Shown one piece after another: positions 23,771 through 35,283 of a DNA stretch of 64,000 bases. Position 1 is the first letter of the stretch. Each line of letters begins with the position of its first letter. The stretch is from Brachionus rotundiformis. Its lineage: Eukaryota; Rotifera; Eurotatoria; Ploima; Brachionidae. Location of the stretch: positions 1,987,619-2,051,618 of the forward strand of contig JAESIW010000180.1 in the NCBI GenBank assembly GCA_016802295.1, in the 5' to 3' direction. A program made the translations under genes and the position numbers. The notes below the pieces were generated by a model. That model saw only the letters and a program-made list of their open reading frames with translations, was not told the DNA's origin and did not search any database.

Positions 23771-26663
23771 ATTGAAGAAATATATTTTTCTTGTCTTAAG
23801 ACTTTTTTGCTCATAAATTTGTAGAGTGCCAATAACTGTTATCAAATTGGCCGCATTAGCAAAATCGATTGGCAAATTGAGCAATCGATCTTGTTTAGCT
23901 TTGACGTAAAGTCAAACTAAAATAGCTCAGCATTGGCTTGAGTGTTTTTAAAAACAATTAAACAAGCCTTCTTCTTTTTCCACTTATCTGATTTCGAAAA
24001 GCATACCTGTCCATCTCAAGTGGACGCAATTGTGAGTAAAAATGTTAAGAGAAATCGAATTAGAATATTTCCACTTAAGTTAATAAAAACAAAACATAAA
24101 ACAAACAAAACGACAGGTCTTAATGCGATTAAAATTCTTAAGTCAGACTGTTAATGTCAATTTTATTCTAACGACTGAAAATACCAACAGATTTTGGTTC
24201 AAGACAAATATTTGAATAGAATATAAACATGCAGGATAATTAATCCACTTGAATCTCAGCTCAGTCGAGTAAAATCGAATAAAAATTGAAATCCTTTTTT
24301 TTTTTAGCAAAGTCTCTACTACTTGTAAAAACGACAAATAAATATTTAATTAATAAAAAATTTCTTATTAAATATAGATTTCAGATGTTTTCAGCTTTGA
24401 CTGCATTTATAAATCCTTTACAGCATTCTACAAAATAGACACTATTGTTTGTTCATTAACAGTTTTTAAAAAAACAAACTCCAAGTCATTGATTCTAGAT
24501 TAAATATTGTTTTTACTTTACAATTATGTCCTATAATTAACACTTTTTAAATACTAGTCCATATATTAAGAAAATCCAGCTAACGGTAAAATTAAATCTG
24601 TAGCCAAATAGCTGGTTTTATTAAATTTAAAACTATAATTTGATTATAATTAAACTACTATGCTGACAATTAACACTGATTTTAATCTAACCAAAAGTGG
24701 ATATAGATTAAAATTCAATTTAATAAAATAATGAAAAAATGCTCCATTTATTTTAATATTAAAATCAAATAATAACAAAATTGAATCCTTAAGAGAGATA
24801 TTAAAATCTTTAGGCCTATTTAACTAAAATAATTGCACAAATCTGTTTATCAGCTAATTTTTATTCCATAGGAAAAAATTACACCTAAACATGTTTAATA
24901 ATTATTAGATTAAAAGCTTTTAAAAATAAATTTAACTTGAGAAAATAATTGTCAGTCTCCTGCGAGATAGATAAAGTTTGAAATTAAAGAATAGCTTTAT
25001 TAAAAATATCAAACGATATTGAAAATTGATCGTTCTATTTTTCGAATTAATTTATTTATAATCTCAAATTCTTTAAATTTTGCTTCCTCTTATCGAATTT
25101 CTAAAATACTGGACTTGTATTTAAGACTTTAGAGCAAAAATTTTAAATGCTACTTAAGGCCTTTTTCAAAAACCTATTAATTTTGAAAATTATTTATTTA
25201 CTTTACAAAAAAAAAATATTATTTTGAAAAATAAACAACAAATGATAAAAATCTTATAAACTTATCTTTCCGGAACTGATTAATACATATTTTTAATAGA
25301 TCAAATTTAAAAATGGTTTTGTGTTTTCAATTCATTTTGAATAATCTTTAATGAATTTATGTGATTTGACCTAATGAAACTTCATAGAAATAATTGCGTA
25401 AAATTAATCGGCTTGAGTTTTTAATTAAAAAGAATATCCGCATATTTTGTGTTAATAACAAGAAAGAAAATTTTAAAACATTTTAGTTAGAACAAAAAAT
25501 AGACGCTTTTGGATTAAAATTAAAACCTAATTTGTTAATATATATTCAAGAGTTTTTATATTTTTATGTGTTATTTTTTAACTTAAATAAATAACTTTTT
25601 AAAGCAAAAATTATATTCAATTTTGACCAAGTCGGTTTATAATAAAGAATACTTTCTGTAATTTTTATATTTTTTCCTTTTATACATTTAAAATAATGAT
25701 TCACCTGAATGATTTTAACTTTTTAATTTATTTTATCTTTGATCGGTAGTTTTTATCTATAGGGACTATGGTCTCTTGTCAAATATTTGCATTTGAATTA
25801 GATTTTTTAGTAAACAAAAAAAACGGCAAGATTCGAAAAAAATTTATGAGTAATTAAACAATATTTATTTAATCCAACACCTTACAACCGAATAAACTTT
25901 AAAAAGTTTTTTTAATTCTACTTTTAACTTCAAAGGCTGCATGCTAGCATGCTTTCATATGAATCAAATGTTCCAAAAATGAATTTCAAAATTTCATAAG
26001 CCTGATGATTTGACGTTATCATGCTTTAAGAAAATATGTGCAACATTAATAAACATTTAAATAAAAACCTAAAATAATATTTTTATTTATTTAAAAATCG
26101 AATATATATTAAAAATTTAATTTTATAGTCATTAAAGTTTTCTATTTCTGGATCAATGACCAAAGTAAAACCAGAAAAAATCCTACAACTTTTAACGAAG
26201 ACTTTTTAAGCAATAACGCAGGAAAAAAATATGTTTTTACCAAATCGCCATTAAATTTGTTTAAATTATTTCTACTCCTACTAATACTAAAAATTAAGAA
26301 AACTTAAAATAAAATTGAAAAAATTGTTTCTAGCTTTTTTTTAATTCAATTAAATCATCTAAATAAAGCAATAATGAAAGACAAAATTTCACTTTATTTT
26401 TAAATTTTATTTAATTTTTTTCTTTTTTTCAAATCACCATTGTGGATTTTAGTGAATCAATAAATAAATTATTTATAGATTTTGAAATAGTTAAATTTCA
26501 TATTTTTATTTTTTTAAAGTCTTTAGGGTACCTATTAAGTTGAGATTTAAACGTTTTATTGATTAAAATTATTGATTTGAGAATTAAATCTAATTGTACA
26601 ATAATTATTATTAAGATATAAAGTAAGAATTGTCAGACATATCGTAACAAGGATACAAAGTAT

Positions 26664-26692
26664 ATAAATTATAAATTATAAATTATAAACTA
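26664..26692 (-). repeat. Short tandem repeat at the LINE 3' end
   Basis: About four copies of a 7-bp unit (ATAAATT on the plus strand) lie about 12 bp beyond the stop codon of the reverse transcriptase ORF. Short tandem repeats in place of a poly-A tail are typical of CR1/L2-type LINE 3' ends. Confidence 0.6.
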
Positions 26693-26701
26693 GTTATATG
26701 A

Positions 26702-27895
26702 TTAAACAAGATAGAGACTTGCTCTCGCGTTTTGGCTGTTGGAATCGTTGCGAAGTTTTCGAAGGAACTTCTGTAAGAAGCTGTTGCGATAGGCAGCTTT
26801 ATTTGTTTTTCTTGTTCGGAAAGGGAAGCGTGCGTTCAGGCGAAGGTTGCGTGGTTGACATGACGTGATGGGATGGTTTGGGCCAGCCAGAATTCTATTG
26901 AGTGTTTGTTCGCATACATGGTATAACTCGTTAATTGGGAGGAGTTTGTAAGAGCCTGCAGTCTGATCATTGATTCCCATGATTCGCCATAAACGGGAGT
27001 TGAAAGCATTCATCTCACACTTAGCAGCAGCAGAGGTTGAAGTAAGTATTGCGGCGCTGTACGTAAAGTGGCTGAGACAATATGCTCGGAATACACAAAT
27101 GAGCATCGGCGTAGACCAGCCATTGAGTTTAAGCTGCTTGAGCAAGAACTCGATAGGGCTGACAATCGAGCGTACACGTCTCCATTGGAGATCGGGGTCG
27201 AGCGAGTCAGAAAGCTCAAAGCCGAGATACTTATAAGACTTGACTGTCTCAAGCATTTGGCCGAGCAAATATACAGTAGGAACACTTGAGCCGAGTGCGC
27301 GCGGGGGATTAATGAAGATCACTTTACATTTGCCCACGTTTAAGCGCATCATATTATTAACACACCAGCGCTGAAAAGCATCAACTATCTCTTGGGGGAA
27401 GTTGCTAAATGTGTTTCCTACAATGTAAGCTAGGATGTCGTCTGCGTACTTTAGTAACTCAACTCCAATAGGCAGGTACTCATTGATGTCGAGTATGAAG
27501 AGGAGGAATAGGATAGGTCCAAGGACACTGCTCTGAATAACACCAGTCCGCACATCTCGCCATTTTGTTGCCTTACCTCTTTAGACAACTCGTTGCTTAC
27601 GATGAGACAGCCAAGTTGCAATCCATGTGATCAGCCATTGAGGAAGCATAGACTCAATCTTGATAATGAGTCGCTCATGGTCAACTAAGTCGAATGCCTT
27701 GGCGAAGTCGAAGAAGATTCCCATCACCTTCTGGTCCCCACTGTCTATAGCTCTTCCCCATTCATCTAATACCATAATCAATGCGTCGGTGGTGCTTCTA
27801 CCAGTTAAGAAGCCGAATTGCTTGTTCGTGAGAAGCCTTACACGAACAAGGCGCAGTATCTCCTTGGTGATAATGCGTTTAATCTTGTAAAGATT
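26702..27895 (-). mobile_element. 5'-truncated non-LTR retrotransposon, reverse transcriptase part
   Basis: The reading frame on the minus strand can be followed from about 27895 to a stop at 26702. Recognisable parts in order are TNKQFGFLTGRSTTDAL, FFDFAKAFDLVDHERL, GVIQSSVLGPILF, the catalytic KYADDILAY, and a thumb region with YLGFELS. One in-frame TAA at 27581-27583 interrupts the frame between the fingers and palm segments, and the upstream half (endonuclease and start of the RT) is missing, so this copy is dead. The GC content is clearly higher than that of the host DNA. A 3' tandem repeat and a very short 3' tail point to a CR1/jockey-type LINE; the clade is not certain. Confidence 0.85.
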
Positions 27896-28520
27896 TTCTT
27901 ACCTATACTTCAGTTAAGTTCATTGTCCATTTCTATAAAAATTCAAATTCTTTACGAAATGTTTCTTAAAATATTTTGTAAAATGCAGTATTTGAAGTAT
28001 TTGAATGAAAAATTCATTCGATAAACATATTGGATCTACATCCCGTGCAAAAAGTGTACCATCTTGCTCGAATCCTTCTCCATTGTCCAAAAACCTCACT
28101 GTTATAGATGCACCGGTGTATATTTAGTAATATTTTTATTAATATAAGATAAAATTTATGCAGATACTTTGTCAGTTGGAATGAGTCGTTCCTTTAAGCC
28201 GCATTATTTAGTTTTTGATTAGATAGTTGACAAGAAAAAAATAAGTATTAGAAAATTTTTAAAATTCTTGAATAAGTATAAATAAAGAAAAAAGTATAAC
28301 GAATTGATAATATTTGTTAATTACAACCACCAGTTGACATTTTCTTAGGCGAATAATTTTTTAAGTTATAAATTTTGATTTCTTTAGCTTGATTAAATAT
28401 TAGAGATTTTGTTAATTTAAATAGGAGTTAAAATTTGGATAAATTTCATAATCAAGTGCAAATTTTTAATATTAAATTTAAAAAAAAATTGGGTTTGATT
28501 TTTTTTAAATTTGGGTTAAA
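27896..28520. other. Spacer with an orphan coding-like fragment
   Basis: Mostly A/T-rich DNA between the LINE and RRM/KH paralog 2. About 28028-28125 is less AT-rich, and on the minus strand it reads ASITVRFLDNGEGFEQDGTL then FARDVDP without a stop, which looks like real protein. It is not in frame with the LINE, and no splice partners are evident. It may be a gene relic or part of an older insertion. Confidence 0.35.
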
Positions 28521-31314
28521 ATGAAAACTGAAAACGAAGAAAAATCTGTAATTATTCAAAGCAATTTGGATATTGGAGAGAATGATATCGATTTGGTGAT
28601 AATGTTTTTTGAAAGTAAGAAACAGTCGGGCGGTGGTGACATAAGTGGTTCAGAAAGAATTGGAAAACGCTTCATTAAATTCAATTTCGAAGAAGATGAC
28701 TCGAAACAAAGAGTTTTGGAAAGAAAATATTTTTCGTTTAAAAAATACCAATTTAAATCGTATGATTCTTATATATTAGGCTATCAAAATGATTCTTACC
28801 CAACCATTAATAACCAACTGATAATCAAAGATGTTTTAATGGATTCTGATTTCGACTCGGATAACTATGATGATTCTGTCATTAAAATGTACGCGGAACA
28901 CTTATCCCCTGATAATGAAGTGACTGAAATTAAAAAATCCTATTTGTTTGATAACACATTTATGGTCTTTTACAAAAATGATTTGGATAGTAACCAAGTT
29001 AAACAAAGGTATACAAAAAAGCCAAAACTTCGTAATCAAGAGATAAGTATATTTGAATCATACAATACAAAATCATTTTTGATAACATGTAAAGATTGGG
29101 AAACGCAAAAAGTTGAGAAAATAAGAAACATAATTTGCGAAGAAATGGAAAAAAGAGGTGCTGATAGAAAATATTTTATTGATCTAAATGACTGGTATGT
29201 TTTGGTCCAGTGTGAAGACCAAAAAACCTTTAATGATTTAAAAGATATGACAAAACAAAGTCTTAATTTTATCAGTGATGATTTAATAATCGAAGAAGTA
29301 CATAATTATAAGCTTTTGGATTTGGTAAAAAGTAATAAAAAAGAGCTTCAATGTGAAAAACAACATTCTGCGATTCAATCATCAGAAAATGTCCAACCTC
29401 AACAGGTACCACAAAATGAAATGGAAATTGAGGCCAAACAAAAATCAGAGATTGTTAAAATCAGTCGCACTCATTTAAAGCGAAAAGCAAAGTCTGAAAA
29501 GGTTACCATGGCTCAAGCTGAAGTGAAAAAAGAAGAACATTTAACAATTGAAAAAATCACAATGGATGAGATTCACTTAAATGATTTATTTAAATCACAA
29601 ACTGATAGCGAAATTGTTTTCAATGAAGAGACACCATTTTCAATAGGTCTTATAAATTGTCCTCAACTAAGAACCAGACTAAGTCAATTGCTGTTAAAAC
29701 AAAAGGCTGATCTATACTTTGACAAAAAAAATAGATATAAAACATTAACATTAAAATTTAATAAAGAATCGATGAACAAAACAATTAATATTGTTAAGAA
29801 TTTTGCCAAAATTCATTTTATATACAAAATTGTTCATTTTTCTCAAGCCATAAGTTCTGATAATGTTCTAATGAATGCGTTGGCAAACTATTTACCAAGT
29901 TTTCACAGAAAATATCCAGGAATTTTTTTACAATTGAATGATAAAACATTGCACTGCTATGGATATCCAAAATCTGTCGGAAAAGTGTTAAACACAAGCT
30001 ATGGATTATTTAAAGAGTTAGTTGAAAAAAGTGACTTGACAGAACCAGAGCACCAAGAAAAGAAAACTGACAAAATTGTCCAAGACTTACCAACTCAACA
30101 AGTAAAATAAAAATATAAAATTCTTAATTAGATGAAATTGATTTAATAAGGCATCAAAGAAGCCTAAAATCTCTTTAATTAAGTCCGAGGCTACAGCTAC
30201 AACTCAAACAAATGATGAAAGTGAAAAAAATGAATGGAAAATCAAGGTTGGTAAAATAAAAATTGAAAAAAAATTGTACACCGATGAAAATAGAATAGTC
30301 TTATACGATTCATTTAAACCAATTGAAGCAGCAAAGACAATTGACAAACAGGATACCAGCAAAGAAAACTTCTTGCTCATAGATCCAAATACTTACAAAA
30401 TTTTGTCGATATGCTTGAGGAAATGTGCTAAAATCACTCTTGATTTTATTGATGATTTAAAATTGGTATCGAATGATTGTAAGCTGGTTTTTGTCAAAAG
30501 CGAAATGGACGTGATGGAACAATGCGGGATTATAATTGATACAAATGAAGAAAAATATGCCGAAACCTATAGAACTGAACTGGAAAAAATATTTAATTTT
30601 TATGAAAAAAATCGACTGAAACATGTTTATAATCTAATAGACGATAAGCTCAATAGAGACGAAATTTTTTCAACTTTAATTTCTAATTTTAATTCAAAAA
30701 ATGAACTAGATGACTTGAAAATAATTTTGAACATGATCTATTTGGATGAGAACGTGGTTCACGCTGAGTTGACTGATAAAAGATTAATTGAAGTGTATGG
30801 ATATACAAATGCTGTACAAAATTATGACAATTATGCTATTGAAATTTTAAAAAAGACAATCAATCACTTTAAAAATAATTTAAAAAATGTTCTAGCTTTT
30901 AAATTATGGCAAAAAGAAAATCCAAAGATTGGCATTTTTTTCAAGTTTGACGGCAATTATTTCAATGATTTTGCCATGCAAATAGCAGCTTTTGAAGCCC
31001 ATGTGGTAAAATTGGATGACCAAAAAGCAATACATATCGCATGTTTTAACAAAAAATTAAGAAATAGTGCCAATAATTTAGACGTTGTTGACGATGTCCA
31101 TAGTTGGCGAAATAGTATTGATGATTTTATATTTGAGTACCTGGAATTGTTTGGAATAGAGCAATTCAAAGTACCATTTACACGGAACAGTCAAGAGTGT
31201 CAAAATATTCTTTATAATAAAAGCGTTTTGGATGTATCGTGGATTGATGAGAACGAAATTGAAGTTATTGGAATCCAAAGAGAAATTGATCAATTAAAAT
31301 TAAAATTGCTTTAA
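28521..31314 (+). CDS. PARP14-like RRM/KH repeat protein, paralog 2
   Basis: Two exons, 28521-30101 and 30151-31314, joined across a 49-bp phase-0 intron (30102-30150) to 914 aa, nearly the same length as the paralog at 12031. The N-terminus has DLVIMFFESKKQSGGGDI, a good match to the RRM-type repeat of PARP14-like proteins, then a second unit beginning VIKMYAEHLSPDNEV, then a lysine/glutamate-rich linker (about 270-350), then KH-like units ending in VSWIDENEIEVIGIQREIDQ. It stops about where paralog 1 continues with one more KH-like unit, and its linker is longer, so the two copies have diverged by domain loss or gain and by linker growth. There is no macrodomain, ART domain or RING. Binding of RNA or a nucleic-acid-like ligand is an inference from fold class. 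Confidence 0.72.
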
Positions 31315-31886
31315 TTAAATCGACTAAAACTTTCTTTTAGTTATTTATTATATTATTTTTAAATAAAATTTTAAAATGTATTCTAAATTTATTGTTATGT
31401 GTTTAAACATAATAAAATAAAATCAATAATCAAAAACAAAAATAAAACTAAGACTTTTAAGTAAAAACTAAAAATATTTTTTATTAAAATTAATTCGTAA
31501 CAGACATATTCTTTAGATAAAGAAATACATTTATTATATACAAACTATAATTTTACTTTAAATCATGATTGAAATGATTAAAATTAAATAAAATGAAAGA
31601 GAAAAATACAACAACTTTGATTTATTAAATTTTTATCTAATTAAATGATAATTTTTATGATGATTCTAAAGTTATTTTATAAATGATCTGAGTTTAGAAA
31701 TTTTTTTTTTATTTTTTTGTAAGTTTAAATATGATCGTGTATAAGAAAAATTAATTTGCTGTTGCAAAAAAAATTCAATTCAAATAATTATAATTTAAAA
31801 TGCAAGATTAACCTTTAATTAAATACATATGTTTTAATTTTTATTTAAAAAAAATTTAAATTAAATTGAATTTCATAACCTAGAAG
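31315..31886. other. AT-rich spacer
   Basis: About 570 bp between paralog 2 and CDKAL1, which run in the same direction. It would hold a 3' UTR and the CDKAL1 promoter. No distinct motif is seen. Confidence 0.5.
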
Positions 31887-33982
31887 ATGTCTTGTGGAAT
31901 TGTTGATGATATTGAGGATATTTTAAAATCTGGTTCAACTGAGATTGATTTAGAAGATCATAATAGGTCAAACAACAAATCATTTATAATTCCAAAGTCT
32001 ATAAAGAAGCATAGATCGAAAGTATCCCAGGACAATGAAGTAGAAACAGATAAGGAGTTATTAAATACAAATGTTCCAGGTGTTGCTTCAATATATGTCA
32101 AGACATGGGGCTGCACTCATAACAATTCTGATAGCGAATATATGGCCGGACAATTGGCGGCATATGGTTACCAATTAACTGGTAAATTTAAAAATGACTT
32201 ATGCAAAAAAATAAGCAATTTAAATTTAGATAATGCAAACGAAGCTGATCTCTGGTTGTTGAATAGTTGCACTGTAAAAAACCCTGCCGAAGACCATTTC
32301 AAGTAACTAAATAGAATATTTAAAATCTTAAAATTTTTCTTAATTATTTAATAGAAATTACATAGACAAGGCCAAAGAATTAAGAAAATATTTAGTATTG
32401 GCAGGATGTGTTCCTCAGGGTGCTCCAAAAGCATCTTACATTCAAGGTTTAAGTGTAATCGGTGTTCAACAAATCGATCGCATAATCGAAGTTGTTGAAG
32501 AAACTCTTAAAGGAAATTCAGTTCGTTTATTTGGAAAGAAAAAACAAGATGGAAAAAAGTACGGTGGTGCTAGTTTAAGTTTGCCAAAAGTTCGCCGTAA
32601 TCCATTGATTGAAATTATTGCCATAAATACAGGCTGTTTGAATGAATGTACTTATTGTAAAACAAAGCATGCTCGTGGCGAGCTTGGCTCTTATTACCCG
32701 GATGAAATAGTCGAAAGAATTCGTCAGTCATTTGAAGAAGGCGTAGTTGAAGTTTGGTTAACTAGTGAAGATACTGGAGCTTATGGCCGTGATATAGGAA
32801 CTAACATTGTTGAACTAATGTGGAAGATAGTTCAAGTTATTCCAGAAGGCTGCTGGCTGAGAATCGGAATGACCAATCCGCCTTATATTTTAGAACATAT
32901 GGAAGAAATGGCTAAAATTTTAAACCATCCAAGAGTATATTCATTTCTTCACATACCTATTCAATCGGCTTCAGATGCTGTTCTTACTGACATGAAGCGA
33001 GAATATTGTTCCGATGACTTTAAAGAAATAGTTGATTTTTTAAGAGAAAAGTAAAAAATGTTTTTTATTTTTGTGAGTATAAGCTATTTATAACAAAAAT
33101 ATTTAGAGTTCCGGGTGTAAATATTGCTACTGATGTAATTCTCGGCTTTCCTACCGAAACCGAGGAAGACTTTCAGCAAACATATGATCTAGTTGAAAAA
33201 TACAAGTTTTCTTCTCTTTTTATAAATCAATTTTTCCAACGTCCGGGAACACCAGCGGCTAAAATGCGTCAACTGCCGACTCAAGAAGTAGTTTTCAGTT
33301 TTAAATTTTTTTTGTTTTATATTTATCTATTTAAAACTCTAAAGAGAAAAAGACGAACTAAGATAATTTCTGAACTTTTCAATTCATACACAACCCATGA
33401 TGCAAAATTAGGATCAATTTATGAAGTTTTAGTCACTGAAATCTCTCACGACGAAGAATACTATGTGGCTCATAATAAATTTTACGAACAAGTAAACAGT
33501 TAATTTATTTTTTAAACATTAAAACATAGAAAACAAAATATTCCTGCCAATGAAGAAATAATTTTTTAAAACTTAAATTAAAGGTTTTGGTTCCAAAACT
33601 TGATTATTTGATGGGAAGAATGATCCAAGTAGAAATAATTGAATGCACAAAGCATTCAATGAAAGGCCGAGTAATTGAAGAATCTTTAGATAAATATCCA
33701 AGGCGATTACAAGTCAAAAGAGGCGATGTAACTGGTTTAATCAAATCTGACTTGAATAATAATGCAAAAGATGAAAATGGATGCTGTGGAAATGGGGCTC
33801 CATTGAAAGAAAATAAATGTGGTACTGGATGCTGCTCTAATACTCAAGACTCTGAGCAAAAAATAACCAATCTAAATGAAGTCAAATTTGACCGTCTAAG
33901 GGATTATGCCATAGCTACTTTAATTGCTTCCAGTGTAATTTTAATTTCAAAAATTGCTCTTAGATATTTCATTAAGAAATAA
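31887..33982 (+). CDS. CDKAL1: CDKAL1, tRNA-A37 threonylcarbamoyladenosine methylthiotransferase
   Basis: Six exons: 31887-32181, 32230-32302, 32355-33050, 33107-33287, 33345-33491 and 33584-33982. They sum to 596 aa (human is close to 580). The N-terminal MTTase domain has its three cluster cysteines in [35 protein letters not shown] and LAGCVPQG. The radical SAM motif is CLNECTYC, followed by [20 protein letters not shown]-like region follows ([15 protein letters not shown]), then a cysteine-rich linker and a C-terminal hydrophobic helix ([12 protein letters not shown]) that anchors the animal protein in the ER membrane. It adds a methylthio group to t6A37 of tRNA-Lys(UUU), which helps accurate decoding. 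The first intron (32182-32229) is 48 bp, a multiple of three, and has no stop in frame. Confidence 0.96.
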
Positions 33983-35283
33983 AAATTTAAAAATGATAAT
34001 TATCTATTATTTATTTTATTTATTACCATCTGTGGAAAACCATAACTTATCATTGTACTTTTTTTAATTTTTAGTTCAAAAGGTGGCTAATAGAATGTTT
34101 TTATCTAAAATATTAAAATTAAAAATAATAAAATATTTTATAATAGGAAATAAAAATGAGCAAAAGGGTATGTCTTCACAAAAACGATCAAAATTATTAA
34201 TCTGAAAAATTGGTTATTTTATATTTTTAAATAAGTTTATTTCTAACTTAAGCTTTTCCAAAATATTAATTAATTTTTTTACTTAAGGATTTTTAGTCCA
34301 ATACAACCATTGTAAAATTGAAAAGTATTTTATTATATATTTGTGAACAAAATATTGAACTATTATAAATTTGATTTCATTCGGCTCTTTTAAATTAAGA
34401 TCATTTTTGGAGAATTTTTAGATATCATTAGATCATTAACTAATCATTCATCTAAATATTCAAAATAATTTTTTCTAAATTAAAACTATTTATTTCTAGA
34501 TAAGGTAAATTTCAAGCTTCTTAAAAACTTAATAAAACGCTTAATTTAAATTAGTTCTATATTAAAATATATTATTAATTTTTATTGAAAAGATTAAGTT
34601 TAACTACGAAGACCAGAGTTTGTTTTAGTCATAAATTTGATTTTTGGCATTTATTTATTTTTATCTATTTAATCTTTTTAATTCGAAAATCACAATAAAA
34701 ATTTTAAAAAGATTATTGACGATGATTGATGATAATTTTTTTCTAAAATTAAAATAACATAACCTAATACACACTCTGATTTTTAATTTTATTTGAAAAA
34801 AAACTTTTAAAATTTATAATTTTATTAATTTTAATGAAGTAAAAATCAATCCAAAAACTCATCAAAATTAATTCGAATCATATAATAATTATGTATTTAT
34901 TTTTTTGTAAAAAAATCAACATTTAATTTATTTAAAAAAAAAGTAACAAAATGAATTTTAAGTTAATTGAAGTTACAAAAAAACTCAAGCGATTTGATCT
35001 AATAGAAAAACGAAAAAATGGTCAAATTCATTACTAGACATAATTTTGCTCAAATTATAAAATATTAAATCCTAAAATTTGTTTCATTCTATTCTCAAGT
35101 CTATTTACACTACATTCTCAAGAGCAAAATTGTCATTCCATAAATTAACATCCTAAACTTGATAAAAAATATCTTAAATACATTGTTAAAAATACAATTT
35201 TTTTCAGCCCGATCAATGTCGAGGCTTGCTTTACCAAATAGTTAGAAAAAATATTATCAGCAAAAAGAAATATCAAAAAAAAT
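33983..35283. other. AT-rich spacer between convergent genes
   Basis: 1.3 kb between the stops of CDKAL1 (plus) and beta-catenin (minus). It is presumably mostly 3' UTR. No ORF or repeat stands out. Confidence 0.5.

Larger units (their letters stand above)
20723..26660. other. CDC25 upstream region and 6-kb AT-rich desert
   Basis: No credible gene. The ORFs at 21967-22239 and 23942-24154 lack any recognisable feature. The part nearest CDC25 (about 20750-24000) is less AT-rich and holds a purine-rich tract, repeated palindromes and several GC-containing islands (for example 22770-22900 and 23020-23160), so it may carry cis-regulatory DNA. From 24150 on it is nearly featureless A/T. Confidence 0.45.

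Noticed and set aside
27010..27289. ORFs on both strands inside the LINE
   Set aside because: They are other-frame readings of the GC-richer reverse transcriptase region.
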